Shown in pieces: positions 12,341 to 25,237 of a DNA stretch of 64,000 nt; position 1 is the stretch's first letter; the number at the start of each line of letters is the position of its first letter. Where the stretch lies: assembly GCA_028095005.1 (NCBI GenBank), contig CM051460.1, forward strand, positions 15,919,501 through 15,983,500, given 5' to 3'. Source of the stretch: Rhynchospora pubera (Eukaryota > Streptophyta > Magnoliopsida > Poales > Cyperaceae). Under the pieces are notes generated by a model. That model did no database searches. It saw nothing but the letters and a program-made list of their open reading frames with translations, and had not been told where the DNA came from. A program made the position numbers and the translations under genes.

Positions 12341-13147
12341 CTCGTTAAATTAGTATAAAATATTTGAATTTTCCCAAAAAAATACTAGATAAAAATTGAA
12401 GCAAAGTTGATGCTCTGTTTAACAGTACTCTGTTCTTATCCTCTGTTGCATGGCATGCACGGCCTACACAAGTCCACAACTGTTGATGTTTATCAGGAAA
12501 GTCCTTTTAAGAAATCTCAGCAATAATGCGTTATAAAGAACTATTTCGTTAATCGTGCCACTTCAGAAAATACACATATAACAATTTGAAATGAGACTAA
12601 AATGATCGAAACGATACAATTTGGTGTTTCGTCTACCGTTTCGTTTCATAAAACGGAACATTTCAATATTTCGTTATTCGTTTCGTTTAAATCGAAACGT
12701 GAAGGCAAACAGTAAACGCGTACCGTTGAAAGACCTACCTATATCATATTCATATAATACCATGCGACAGGTGATCTTAATTCATGATGGGGTTCGTATT
12801 TTAGTTGCTTTAGAATTACAATTCATGATGTCCTTTTCTTTTTGAGAATGTATAGATAGAGCACCTCTATCTATACATTTGGCGTAGGCTACAAAATTCG
12901 CCACTATAGTTATTATGTTAGAGATTTTGTGGTAGACAATAATTCGTTTGTTCAATTTGCTACAAAAAGAACATAAAACTGTCCGGTTCTTAGGGGCTTT
13001 TTTTAGTGATGAACAGTCCAGATTGTATGCTATATGTAGTTCATAATAATAAAAAAAACTCAGCCAACGATTATGAATTTATTGAGCATATTGAACGGTT
13101 TGAAACAAATTAAATTGTAATTAATACATCTGATTGATGCTATGTAT
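12341..13147. other. Intergenic DNA, no gene seen
   Basis: AT-rich, with no coding sequence. It includes the short perfect hairpin described separately at 12847-12879. Confidence 0.4.
12847..12879. repeat. Perfect 15-bp hairpin with 3-nt loop
   Basis: AATGTATAGATAGAG, loop CAC, then the exact complement. It has no T run, so it is not a terminator. It may be a remnant of a foldback element. Confidence 0.8.
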
Positions 13148-13304
13148 GGCTCCGTTTGGATAGGTGTGGGAAGAAGGAAAGAAAGGAAGAAGTGGGAAGA
13201 AGTATTGGGAAGTGTGTAACTTTATGAAGAGTTTGGATTATATATAATTTTTTTACTTTCTTTCTTCCTTCTTCCTCTTCTTCTTCTTGCATCCAAACGG
13301 AACC
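13148..13304. mobile_element. Tourist-like MITE (related to 8378-8546)
   Basis: 157 bp with inverted ends GGCTCCGTTTGGAT and the complement of GGTTCCGTTTGGAT, flanked by TAT on both sides (13145-13147, 13305-13307). The core around 13204-13246 matches the reverse complement of 8443-8482 in the other MITE over more than 25 bases. The right half is CTT-rich and the left half AAG-rich, so it folds back. Non-coding. Confidence 0.78.
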
Positions 13305-14952
13305 TATAATACTTTAGGCCTATAGCTAGCTGCCTAGCTTATAAATTTCTATGTATAACCCATCATTCCAAATCATAAAATGGATAATGTAATTTTCTCA
13401 AAACGCTATATTTGCATACTTCAAACAATATCATGAATTATTATTTTGTTTTTTTTTTATAAAGATGATATCTAAATATTTTATATATATTATTTCGATT
13501 TTGTGTCTATATTTTATTTATTTTCTACCAAAATTAAAGGCACAAAAATGGTGTATAAGAAATAAAGATATTTCAACTACCCAGAGGTCTTTATTATATT
13601 TATTTCAGTATATAAGCACTGACACATTTTTTTTTTGTTTCTCATTCAAATCCGTAGACTGCATTAGCACACTCTCTTAATTAATATACTATATAAATTA
13701 ATATTAGATAACTTTCAGGGGCTTACAAAATAATATTCTCAAGTTATGACCTGCCGATGTCATACCTAACCAAAAGAAATTAACATTGCACGAGTCGACG
13801 TTAAAGCCGAAAAAAGGCTGTTGTACACTAACGAGACAAAAGCAGGTATTGTCATGTTTCATTCTGGTCCCCAGCCTATTTTTCTCAATTTTTTTATTTC
13901 TATATATACTATAAATTAAATTCATCATAATTCCATATTCCATGTCAATGTGAAATGTAATTTTCTCTTCAACCTGTAAAGCAAGAAGGACACCGGAACT
14001 GTCTTTTTCTTTAAGCGTATGGCAAAGTTTAGTATAATTATTTGGTGTCTGCTGGAATCCAAATTATTATCCTTTCTCATACATTGCCTTTTTTACCCAT
14101 TATATCCAAATACGTGATTATCAAATATCATATTTTGAAGGACTAGCTAGGTGCAAGAATTTTAATTTATGAACGAAAAATATATGTAAAAGACCAGTGT
14201 TTAGATAGAGCAAAAGTAGTAGACTTTTAGCATAATTTACCACAAATAAAGTATTGAGCTTTTAGCATAAAAAAACGGCCATCAAGACCAATAATCATTG
14301 GTGGTGGCTTAATCATAATAATTGGTCTTCAATAGACATTTTACAATATTTAACAATTAATCGCTCGTAAAATTTAAATAGTTAACTGGCAAGATTATAA
14401 TTTTTGTTAGTTTTTATTCTCTTTGATCTTGGAATGGATTTTCAATAGTATTAGTCCGGTTAGAGAGAGAAAAAAATTTCAGCAACTTATTTGATTAAAA
14501 AGAAAACTTTAAATTATACGTATAATTTCGATTCTGTCCTTGCTCAGATAAAGTATACTGCATACCCTACTCTCAGGTTAGTTAATTAATTATTTATTTG
14601 AATGATAAAATTCTTACATATATAACATCGGCATAAATTTTTCTGCAAAAACTAAATTAATCAACAGCATTACAATTATTGATTTGGCGGCTGGTGTCCC
14701 GATCATATCTAAGTGCATGCTGATTTTTACAACACAAACAATTATTGTTAATATAAAATGAAAACTGCTTTTTACCACGCAACGATTATCGTTAATATAT
14801 AAGAAACGAGTTAGGAGGCGTAATTGACTTTGATCGAAATTATACTCTGACACGAGGTCAAATGGTATCCTAATTCATTCAATTAGATGAGTTGTATAAG
14901 ATTATATATAGTTAGTGATTTTTAAGTATACTTGAATGCCCCACTACTTAAT
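13305..14952. other. Intergenic DNA, no gene seen
   Basis: Short frames on both strands (for example 13704-13943 and 14614-14853) have no recognisable domain, and their composition follows the AT-rich background. Confidence 0.4.
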
Positions 14953-15221
14953 ATTTTTGAACGGTTCAGAACTAATTTAAGTATTTTTTAAATTTTAGAA
15001 AATCAGTAATCTAATTAGTTCTGAACCGTTCAAAAATAGCAGTTTTTAAAAATCTGAAATAAATACTTAACAATTTCGAAAAAATATAAAATTTGGTCTG
15101 CATAGAGAATTCGATAGGGAGATCGTATTAGACGGTTTGGATCGGTCGTTTTGAACTTAATTTCGAAATTTTGAGCGCGACTCACGGACGCTTTGGTGAG
15201 TTGCAACTCACCATAGCAAAA

Positions 15222-15224
<3 letters not shown>
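14953..15224. mobile_element. TA-flanked foldback element, family A, left arm truncated
   Basis: This contains the central palindrome of family A (TTTTTGAACGGTTCAGAAC and its complement) and the whole right arm. The arm ends in GGTGAGTTGCAACTCACC, then CATAGCAAAACTC next to a (TA)n run. The left arm is missing. The related complete copy at 59899-60288 fixes the family. Confidence 0.75.

Positions 15225-15252
<28 letters not shown>
15225..15252. repeat. (TA)n run between two foldback elements
   Basis: An uninterrupted TA repeat separates the family A and family B elements. Foldbacks of this set abut such runs at both ends. Confidence 0.9.
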
Positions 15253-15255
<3 letters not shown>

Positions 15256-15647
15256 GGGTGATAAAATACACTCTGGTGTACGGATCGTCCTCGTACACCA
15301 GAGTCGTTTTTGAAATCCAAAACTCAAACGGTCGATCCGAACCGTTCAACTTGTTCTCAATATTGAAAAACTCTCGGAGACCAAATTTTATATTTTTTCG
15401 AATTTTTTTGCTATATATTATGATATTTTCAAATTGGAGGGCCTGAAATACTCCAATTGTAGTGTTTTTTTGAAAATATCATAATATATAGCAAAAAAAT
15501 TCGAAAAATGGTAAAATTTGGTCTCCGAGAGTTTTTCAATATGGAGAATGACTTGAACGGTTCGGATCGACTGTTTGATTTTTGGATTTCATAAACGACT
15601 CTGGTGTACGGGAGACGATCCATACACCAGAGTGTATTTTATCAATC

Positions 15648-15650
<3 letters not shown>
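15253..15650. mobile_element. TA-flanked foldback element, family B, complete
   Basis: 398 bp. It begins GAGGGGTGATAAAATACACTC and ends with the near complement, TTTATCAATCCAC. Arms of about 190 bp are complementary, with ACACTCTGGTGTAC near each end and a centre that folds at about 15455. It is flanked by (TA)n on both sides. Near-identical copies are at 60309-60705 (same orientation) and 59488-59884 (opposite orientation). Frames of 64-151 codons in this family are translations of the arms. Confidence 0.85.
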
Positions 15651-15683
<33 letters not shown>

Positions 15684-16878
15684 CTATCCACTGTGAATTA
15701 TGTAAAGGATTCCAAATTACTTTTATTAGGGGGCTCCTTCAGTCGTTCATGTTTCTCCCATTTGACCTCTTCTCCATTTTATGAATTTTGTAAATTTATG
15801 AGACTACGTAGAATTAGACAATACTTCCTGATCTCAAATCTAATTAACAATGCAAATTAGAATGATTATCAATGACTTAAATTGCGTGCTATACTGTTGG
15901 TTTTGGTTAACGTTACTAATTCACCAACTAGTTTATATATTCAAGTAGTTCAAGTGAAAATTTATTGTTATTAATATTATTATGAATTGACAATTATTAG
16001 TTTTATATTTTTAATATCACATTATAATAATATTATATTTATGTGTTTTCCTTATTTGGTTGAAGAACTTCCCTTTGTATGGAACTGGAATTTATCCAAA
16101 ATGCGATATTCCACTTATAACATTTTCAAGATGTAAATTAACTTTATGTTTTTCATGAAATAATACTGTGGGCTAGAACTTATTAATAACGAGGAATGAT
16201 ATCTCTTTCACTTATTATTTTTTAGTCAAACTAATTATATATTATATATAATTAAATCGGAAATTCCATATAGTCCCAAAGATCCGTACAATTTGTTGTT
16301 AGATAGCTATCACATTTTAAAAAAAGGACACAAATATATCTTTTATATTGTCAATTAGCTATCATATCTCTGTTTTTGTTTAGAAGGTGCCATACTTAAA
16401 TTAATAACTGATAAGTTTGAGTGTCGTTAACACTGCTTTAATTATGTAAAATACTTTAATCTAATAAGGAGGTCAATTTTACTTGAAGTAGATACTTGGT
16501 TCAGGAAATATTGGAAGATAGGGATATAGGCACTCGATTATTTTTCTTTCATTTGGACGAGTTCTTCACGAAAAATTGTTCTTCATAGAGTTCTCTAACT
16601 TAAGACAAAATTTTAATTTTCTTTTCAACACACGATTTTAATATATTTTTGAGTGGCTGAAGTATGTTTTTCGTATTTTAGCACTAAGATTACCTTAGTC
16701 TTTCATAAAGACTTAGATATACTTTAGCCAAAACTAGTGAAGCATCCACCTAAAAGATAAGAAAACTACATTGAACGTATTGTATGTATAAGCATCCATG
16801 TTATGTACAGCAGCATTGCGCGTGAGATGCAAATCAAGGATGTGAAAACGGGTGTGAGCCAGAGGCATCGATGTCCGT
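15651..16878. other. (TA)n run (15651-15680) then intergenic DNA
   Basis: The TA run closes the family B foldback. The remainder is AT-rich without recognisable genes. Confidence 0.45.
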
Positions 16879-16906
16879 CCGCGTGTGTGTGTGTGTGTGT
16901 GTGTGT
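16879..16906. repeat. (GT)n microsatellite
   Basis: About twelve GT units, preceded by a short GC-richer stretch. Confidence 0.9.
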
Positions 16907-17984
16907 TTAGTTTTGGAGTCCAAAAAACCACAATTTGTTATTATAAATAATTGCACAATTAGACAAATAACTTTAATGGCGTGTCGTTAATTACCAACTC
17001 CAAACAATAAATATTGGTACAATAAAAGATTAAGAGACAAAAAAGAATTTTGTATGTTTGCTCATATGATATATAATACTGCCAAAAAAAATAATAATAA
17101 TTGACATGAAATCAATTCGGAAGGACGGGCTTTCCCTAATCTGAACTCTGTTTTCGAACTACCCATACTTAACAAATAGGAAGAAATTGATAATTGTTAA
17201 CATTTAAATATTAAACAAGAATGTACAACACATAGCTCTATGCTCGCGCCATGCCCATGCTACATTCATTGGGTCCGTATGGAAGATAATAATTAAGTCT
17301 AGGAGCGAGAAAGTCTCATTATTAATTGTCCCTTCATGTCATCTACAAAGATATTCCCTTTTAATCTTGAGGTGATTAGCCATTTCAGAGCATTCATTAA
17401 ACTAAAATATGCGGTATAAGCTTTCGAAGAATCAAAACATCAAAGTCATTAATGATTTGCTTCCAGTCTCCGGAACGAAAAATCGTGAAGCATTCTCCAC
17501 ATTTTAACTCCCCCTTTTCCAGTAATAATTAAAATCATTAATGATTTGCTTCCAGTCTCCGGAATGGCATCCTTGTTCTATCCATATCTCAGAAGAATAA
17601 AATGACATGAGAATGGAAAGAGAATTTCTTTAAGAAACCAAAATAATATTGTATATGCCACAGCTTATTATTGGCATTAGATCAAATTACTTTTTTATTA
17701 CCTATTTATTCAAAAAGGTCATTTCAACGTACTTTAAAATTTTCGAAATTCAAATTAAGATTGTTAGCCTTTAATTATTGGATGAAATATGTACATCCCA
17801 TGCACATTTTTGGAAATTTCGAAAATTTAAAAGCACAATGAAATGGCCTTTTTGAATTGGCGGTTCTCTTGCCCTAGCCGTCTAATAGAATGTTTTTATA
17901 TCATAGTTTTGATCTAATTTAGATCTAAATTATGTTTGAATCTATTTGTTTTTACTTCATTTCATCATTATAATAGGTTAGAAA
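16907..17984. other. Intergenic DNA with a 30-bp direct repeat
   Basis: No gene. A 30-bp sequence beginning TCATTAATGATTTGCTTCCA occurs at 17446-17475 and again exactly at 17535-17564, 89 bp apart. This suggests a local duplication or the ends of a small insertion. Confidence 0.7.
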
Positions 17985-19650
17985 TTAGGTACTGCTATGG
18001 TCTATTGTTATTTTACAGGACAATTATCAAATTGGACTCGATTTTGTGCACAAAAGCTGTCATAGTTGGCCAGATCAAGAGCACAGTTCACCAGACTGTG
18101 AGAGCAGTCGACCGACTTATTTGCATGTTTTCTCTTTCTAGAGGTTATTTTCATTGACTATATAAGCATCCTAAGACAAAGAGAGAAGGAGATCGATTTT
18201 GGATAGGTTTTAGACAGATCTAGGGTTTCAGAGCCAGGAGCTCCAGTCGACGAGACTAGAGATCCAGTTAGGCAGTCTACATAGCCAGTCGACCCGACCA
18301 TGAATCCAGTTGGGCAGTCTGCAGCATTTCCAAAGCAAAATAATCGAATGAATTGATCTAATTGGTTGTAATCTTTCTCATTCTTTGATTATGTATTGCT
18401 TGATTATTGATACATGCGCTTGTTTAACTATGAATTTATTAGTATTAGAATAGAGTAGTTAACTAGGGGTTATAGTTGTGAACCTATTTACTTAATTGAA
18501 ATTGCATGTTTAATCACTTGATATCTTTGAACTGCGTTAGGTAGATTTGGTATTTTCTCGTCAAATCGTAGCTAAACTTGAATGATTAGTCTCTCAAGCT
18601 GTTCTACAAATGATTATTTCGATAAACACCAGATTTTTATTTTGAGACCTAGGTTCCACCTATGATCACCGCCTCCCAAGGTCTCCTCTCTAAGTTTTAA
18701 GCATGAAAAACATACAGAAAAAAAATCCAACCTTTTACCCCACAAATTCCACCTCTTGTACTGGTGTTTTTTACTCTTTCCATGTGAATCACCATGAAGG
18801 CATCAAGCTTTGAAGGTGAAGACAACAAGGCATATAGTTCTTCATCGATTCCTCGACCCAAGAAGACAAAGTGAAGGCGTAAAGGATATTTCAGTTTATT
18901 CTTTTATATTTTTATCTTTATTTTTGATGGGTTTGTATGTTATTATTTGCATGATACTTGTTGTTTGTGCTAAAAATATGTTAGGCTAAATTCTATTATG
19001 TCTTAGAGTTAGGTAGTAGTTTAATTTAATTTTTTTTATTACTTAATGTGATTTGATAATTGCTATGTGATTTAATTTGTTGTGTTGAGAATTATTTTCT
19101 ATGCTTAGTTTAATCAATTGTTTGCTTGAATGTTTTACCTATTGATGAACTGCAGCGTCATTAGAACATTAAACTAGAACGAACCATTAATTAATTAAGT
19201 AATTGAGGTAAGCCAAATGCTCTAAAGAGGAGGTTAACTTAACGACCGATAGGTGTAGTTTCTAAATGATCTGATACCTCCGAAAATTCAACACATAAAA
19301 CTTAATTGACTAAACTCCAACAGAAAGTTTAGGATCAGTAAATTATGTGGTGAAAATCGAATTCTCCAAACAAGTCTAAAATCAAAATTGCGACAGTTGA
19401 GACTAGAATTTAGATCTGGTCGACAAGTAATCTTCATACAGCTTTACCTAAAAAGATCAAGTCAGAACAGAGAGTCTGGAGCATTTTTCAACACGAGGCA
19501 AATAAATTTTGGTCAGAAATTTATTTATTTCGGTTCGAAATTTTATTGTCACTTGCGAAAACACGTGATAACAACGCTTCCAGAGCTAAATTCAATGAGT
19601 CCAAAATCCTAGAACATTACTTGCATCTGTTCAAATTTAGAAAAATATAA
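17985..19650 (+). mobile_element. Probable degenerate LTR-retrotransposon remnant
   Basis: A promoter-like block has CTATATAAGC at about 18158-18167, then AAGAGAGAAGGAG and a stretch with repeated CAGTCGAC/GGCAGTCT motifs (18240-18315). This is the usual layout of an LTR TATA box and leader. The following sequence (to about 19650) reads like untranslated retrotransposon DNA and has no conserved protein. No ends or target duplication could be defined. It could equally be the 5' region of a decayed gene. Confidence 0.35.
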
Positions 19651-22169
19651 ATATCAACAAAAAATATTTCATTATTTATATATGCTTTGTTTCACTTGTT
19701 ATTTAATATTGTTTGTATAACCAAAACCTCACAAAAATTATTTTATTTAGGTTTTAAGAGAAACTAAGTCCAGTAATCATTTTCACTGTCCATGCGGATA
19801 GACTCTTAGCTTTGCCCAACGACTAATAGGGTAGAACAAAGATTATAAATTTATTTGACTTAAGACTTTGAAACCTCTATCAATGTTATTTAAATATTAT
19901 TTGATATTCCATTAAAGATCCATCATCTAGACTGTTTCGTAAAATTAGAAAAATTTTTAACTGCCAAACTAATTTTGAAATTCATCATTGTTTATGCGCA
20001 TGATATATATAGATTATAGATCATCGATCCTTCCAATATCGGATTCTAAAATTACTTCTAATAATTATCAAAATTACTGTATCATATTTCACTGTCACCG
20101 AATCTCTGCTTTCAATAAAACAAGTATATATACAATACAAATTTTTGTGCCACTTGCTATACAAAAATTATTTGAGCAACAAAGTGCGAGTGGTTGTGTA
20201 ATTAAACTGAGGTAGCAATGCAGTGTCTCACTCAAACCTACCAAACTATCTTATCTAGCAAATTTTAATTTATAAAGGAAACAAGAAATGCCAAGAGATG
20301 GTTTCATTGTCAAGGGGCATGACTGGAATTGAGTCTTTGTCTAAATCAGTTGTGAGAGCTTAATCAACTTTGTTAATTGCCCCATGATACCAACTGTTCC
20401 CGTAATTAATTAATATATATATATAGTGAAACTATTATATGTCAGGTCAGTCTCTTCTATTATTGCTATAATAAAAAAGCGTACCCCTTCCAATTAAAAA
20501 AGAGAAAATTTTAAATAAGCCATTCATGGTGTATGGAGTACGTACAAATTAAATGTAGACTTTGTACGTGTTTGAGCGATTGTACTTAAAAAAATTCTTA
20601 TTTTTTATCTATATGAAATCTAATTAATTTAGCTTAAAAATCTTGAATGTTGATATGAAATATGTTTGTATCGTCCAGTTCTTAATTTCTTAATTTAGAA
20701 ACACTAGATTGTGAACCATGCAAACGAACTCACAATTAAATGTAATGCCCTTAAGAGTTTGTTTAAATATTTGTACGCCGTAAAAGATCAAATTGTTGCA
20801 TGCATGTAGTATAGTGGTTCAGTAGTAAGAGTATTATGTCGGCCTAAAAAAGATTAAGAGGGTCAAGTATATTTTTAATTTTAAAAAAATAATGGAAAAT
20901 ACCTCCTTTCTTTTTTTTTAAAAAAAAAGATCGAATTATATTGTTGCGGTCAATTTGTATTGTTTGCTGGTAAATGGTAATACAAGAACAAAATATGCTA
21001 CTATATGCCAGTAATGTTTTCAAATTTTCTCCGAGTTCTAAATTAATCTTCTTCCTAATGAAAATGTCCATTAACAAACCAGGGATTTAAATGAAATATA
21101 TGTAATGAATAAAATTTCCTGTATGTGAAGTAATGTAGATCAACGAATCATTCGGAATTTGCTAAAAGTTATTCTATACTAGTTGCTGATAAAAAAAAAG
21201 GAGAATGCTAAGATTTTATATGATAGCACGTGCCGATCGTCCCAATAATTACAATAGCAAGCACGTTGGCTCTGTAATTAATTAAATTAGCTCTTTAACT
21301 AGTATAATACCAGCTGGGATTATAATATGGATGATAGCTAGCTACTTAAGTTGGTGCAAGAGTCTTTGTCAATTTCCACATTGTTGAGAAGAGATCTCAA
21401 CAAAAGATTCTGCTCGTATTATATCCGAGAACTAATTTATTATTCCATGCATGACAGTTGCACCTCCATGACATGCATTATTTGATTTATTATATACGAC
21501 CACTAAATCTATTTTATTGAACCCACCGCATCATAATATTATAAAGCTAGAGTAAATAATATATGGAGAAATGCGTGATGCTTAGATTTTTAATTGTAAA
21601 ATTAAGTACCAAGTGTAGTGAAATTGAAATTAAGGTAGACTTAAAAGAAAAATATTAGTTCACTGATGTGCTGTAAGATAATTTGTTGATTCATTCTTTG
21701 TTTCACTACTTATTTTTTAAAATTATAATAATCTTTTAATTGTTTTTTTCTCTCACAACTTATTATTTTAGTTAAATCTCGATCTCCAACTCAGTTCTAT
21801 TAACTTTTATCTGTCCTAAGAATCTCTTAGATATATGAATACTAATTCTAATATTCAATATTTTTTTTATTCTTCTTCTGAACTTATTCGAAACACATCA
21901 TCATCTAAATATCTTCTTTTAATAATTAAGTTTTAAATAGCTTATAATTTTACTTAAATCCAAATCTAAGCCTTGATATTTATAACATTAGTTTACTATC
22001 AACTTTATATCTTCGTACCTTTAGAAATTTTACATCATTTTTGGCATTTTTATCATCTTAACTCAAAACTATAAATTAAGTAATTTATACTTCCAACACC
22101 ATATTTTATGAATAGATTCTCTTTTATTTTTTTTTCCCAAACAGTCTGTTTCGTAATGGCTTTCTTAAA
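19651..22169. other. Intergenic DNA, no gene seen
   Basis: AT-rich. Around 20805-20850 a tRNA A-box-like phrase (TAGTATAGTGGTTCAGTAG) occurs without a matching B box and may be a truncated SINE. No other feature is recognised. Confidence 0.4.
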
Positions 22170-22714
22170 TATCGATGATGCAACATGTAGCTCAATATCG
22201 GAATTGTTTTCCGTCATCCCTTTATTCCATCATCTCATCATCCCCTTCCATTTTAAGAAAACGCGTTAATAACTTCTCTTCTATTTTCGGAAGTCCAAGA
22301 ATGAGAGAATTTGATCTGGGGAGGATGAGCGTAAGGGGAGGGAGAGCGAAGGCTGAGGGAGATTCTAGTTAATATATATAAAGGTTCTAGTTAATGCAGT
22401 AAAAGTTCTAGTTCATACAGTAAAGGTTCTAGTTAGTATACATAAAGTTTCTAGTTAATGCAAATAAAAGTTCTAGTTAATGCGGTAAAGGTTCTAGTTA
22501 ATATACATAAAGATTCTAGTTAATGCAGTAAAAGTTCTAGTTAATGCGGTAAAGGTTCTAGTTAATATACATAAAGATTCTAGTTAATGCAGTAAAAGTT
22601 CTAATTAATAGACTAAATGTTCTAGTTATTATATTTAACAGTTGTAGTAAATATAGCAACAGTTCTATTTTTTTAGTATTAACTAGAACATTTAAATGTA
22701 TTTACTACAACAGT

Positions 22715-22755
<41 letters not shown>

Positions 22756-22769
22756 AGAGAGAGAGAGAG
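22170..22769. repeat. Left arm of a palindromic element, with GTTCTAGTTA minisatellite
   Basis: 22360-22620 is a tandem array of about a dozen 20-22-bp units built on GTTCTAGTTAATGCAGTAAA, with a higher-order period of about 63 bp (alternating ..ATACATAAA, ..GCAGTAAAA and ..GCGGTAAAG units). Next come an inverted segment (22630-22710) and a long (TA)n(GA)n run to 22769. The outer part (22200-22375) has an ACGCGTT motif and G-rich stretches. The same ingredients in inverted order lie at 55360-55690, on the far side of the retrotransposon. Key shared sequence: AGAACTGTTGCTATATT in the right arm and its near complement at 22650-22670. Confidence 0.65.
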
Positions 22770-23138
22770 AAAGCCTTCAATCAAAGCGTTTTGACCGGAG
22801 TCTCGGTTAAACACCGTCATATCTCAATTTTGAAAATTTAAATGACCGATCCAAACCGTTCAATATGATCTCCTTATTGAAATCTCCTTCCATAAAAAAT
22901 TTTACATTTTTTTGAAATTTTTAAGTATTTTTATTCGAATTTTAGAAAATCGTTAATCCAATTTGTTCTGAACCCTACAAAAATTATTGTTTTTAAAAAT
23001 TCGAAAAAAATACTTAAATTCAAAAAAATAAAAAAATTGGTCAGCAAGGAGATTTCAATATAGAGATCATATTTTACAGTTTGGATCGGTCATTTGAACT
23101 TTCAATATTGAGATCTGACGGAGTTTAACCGGGACTCC
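22770..23138. mobile_element. TA/GA-flanked foldback element, family C, right end truncated
   Basis: It starts AAAGCCTTCAATCAAAGCG after a (TA)n(GA)n run and folds back at about 22960, with arms containing GACCGATCCAAACCGT and its complement. The right end is cut at GGGACTCC and joined to family A sequence. A complete copy is at 60730-61130. Confidence 0.75.
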
Positions 23139-23189
23139 TTTGGTGAGTTGCAAGGTGAGTTTTGCAACTCACCATAGCAAACTCATATA

Positions 23190-23496
23190 TAGTTTTGCTA
23201 TGGTGAGTTGCAACTCACTAAAGGGTCGGTGAGTCGCGCTCAAAATTTCTAAATCTAATTCAAAATGACCGATCCAAACCGTCTAATACGATCTCCCTGT
23301 TGAAATCTCCATGCAGACAAAATTTTACATTTTTTCGAAATTTTTAAGTATTTTTTTGAAATTTTAGAAAATTGTTAATCTAATTAATTCTGAACCGTTC
23401 AAAAACAGCAATTTTTAAAAATTCAAAAAAAAATAAAATTTGTTCTCCATGGAGATTTCAATAGAGAGATCATATTAGACGGTTTGGATTGGTTAT
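23190..23496. mobile_element. TA-flanked foldback element, family A, left part (split by the retrotransposon)
   Basis: It starts AGTTTTGCTATGGTGAGTTG after a short TATA stretch and runs through the left arm and centre to GGATTGGTTAT, where the large retrotransposon is inserted. It continues at 55276. Joining the flanks through one GTTAT copy gives the expected family A arm (compare GGATCGGTCATTTTGAACT at 60217-60235). A partial family A end (23139-23185) lies just upstream. Confidence 0.85.
23492..23496. repeat. Target-site duplication GTTAT (left)
   Basis: These five bases precede the TG start of the left LTR and are repeated at 55271-55275 after the CA end of the right LTR. Confidence 0.95.
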
Positions 23497-24464
23497 TGTC
23501 TCGCACTTTTTCCAGTCCGACCACGGAAGATCAGATAGTCCTCTATGGGGCGAAGAAAATGCGGATCAGATACCCCTCGAGCATCTTGAGACCCGTCGTT
23601 ACTGCCCATTCCAAACGAGCGAAGGGCACTAATGCGGCTCCAAGTACCTCGAGAGTTGATTGTTTGTCGTAGGTCCTTTTTTTCCAGCAGGCGCAAGCCC
23701 CTACTGTTAATTACCTCCGGACTCAGTTACGGCCTGAGCCAAGAGCACCTCTAGATCGGGATAATCAAAGTTTAAATGCAGTAAGTGGCTGAAGTCCATT
23801 TTAAATAAAAAGGATTGTGTCTTGATAGGGAGTTTCGGGGTGAAAAGCACTGCAGAAGGGCAGCTATTTTAACAGAACCATGCAAACATGAATGATGCGA
23901 TTTAATTCTTTAGTTTCACATTTTAAGACATTTTGGTTGTTTTTACTTGCTGGATCAGGCTTAGTGCCGTCACAGAGATTTTTGAGTTCGACACTAGGAA
24001 ATTTAGTATCCTAGATCAATCCTCAATCGTTTGGGGATTTAGAGATTTTGGGATTTCGTTCAAGTCGCGAGTACAGATGCGCTATGCCTTCTCTTGACAG
24101 GAACTTAGGTGATGACCACTAATTGACTTTTCTTCTGGTCATCCGGGCATCAGGTTTCAGTCTGCTTCTGGTCAAACATGCTGTGAACTTGTAGAAACAG
24201 GCTGTTAGATTTGAGTCCAACGCTAGAAAATAGGGTATTCTAGGTTAGTTCTCAATCGTTTTTTAGGAACTTAGAGATTTTGTTGGGATTTTCGTTCAAG
24301 TCGCGAGTACAGATGCGCTATGCCTTCTCTTGACAGGAACTTCAGTGATCATTCAGAATTGACTTTTCCTTTTTCTCAATCTGAACATCGGGAGGGTGTC
24401 TCCTTCAGGGCGAAACGCGATGCAGTCTTGAAGGGACGAACTTTTGACTTTTAAGACTTTATGT

Positions 24465-25020
24465 CACTTTAGACTTTGTGTCTTTTGGGTCACTTTTAGG
24501 CTTTATGCCATTTTGACTTTGTGTCATTTTGACTTTGTGTCACTTTTAGACTTTGTGTCATTTTGACTTTGTGTCATTTTTCTTTGGACTTTGTGTCATT
24601 TTTAGACTTTGTGTCATTTAGACTTTGTGTCATTTTTCTTTGGACTTTGTGTCATTTTTAGACTTTGTGTCATTTTGTGTCATTTAGACTTTGTGTCACT
24701 TTTAGACTTTGTGTCACTTGGAAGTTTTGATTTTTGATTTTTGTATTTTTTAGAAGTTTGAACTTTGAGTTTGACTTTGCGTCTTGTACTTTGAGTTTGA
24801 CTTTTGAGTCTTGCATTTTAAGCTAACACTTTTGGAGTTTGACTTTTGAGTTGGGCTTTTGAGTTTTGGTTTTTCGGACTTTGGTTTAAAGTTTGAGCTT
24901 GGTTTGAACTTTTGAATTTTGACATTCTGGACTTTGAGTTGGACTTTTCAGTTGTGACTTTTGAGTTTTAGATTTTCAGCGTTTGGTTGGACTTTTGAGT
25001 TTAGGCATTTAAATTTGCAC
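24465..25020. repeat. Minisatellite in the left LTR (GACTTTGTGTCATTTT units)
   Basis: A cluster of degenerate 14-18-bp units built on GACTTTGTGTCATTTT (24465-24715) grades into looser units built on GACTTTTGAGTT (to about 25020). An almost identical array is in the right LTR at 49586-50141. Confidence 0.9.
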
Positions 25021-25106
25021 TTTTAGACTTTTGTTTTTTGACCTTTTTGGTGATGTTGTTTTTTTTTACTTCGTTTTCTTGTTTACAGGTTTTAACATTC
25101 GACTGT

Positions 25107-25237
25107 GCCTGTTGTTCAGAACGTGGAATGTCAGGTGCACCTGCTGTCCGGAACATAGAGTGTTCAGAAGTACCTGTCGTCCAGAACATAAACTATCCAA
25201 GCGTACTTGCTGTCCCGAACATAGAATGTTCAAGATG
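25107..25237. repeat. Four tandem units of about 33 bp in the left LTR
   Basis: Each unit reads roughly TGTCC-GAACATAGA-TGTTCAG with an intervening TACCTG. The units diverge by several bases. The copy in the right LTR is at about 50228-50358. Confidence 0.8.

Noticed and set aside
24465..24715. CRISPR-like array of short repeats
   Set aside because: The units are degenerate, contiguous and without unique spacers. It is a minisatellite in a plant LTR.
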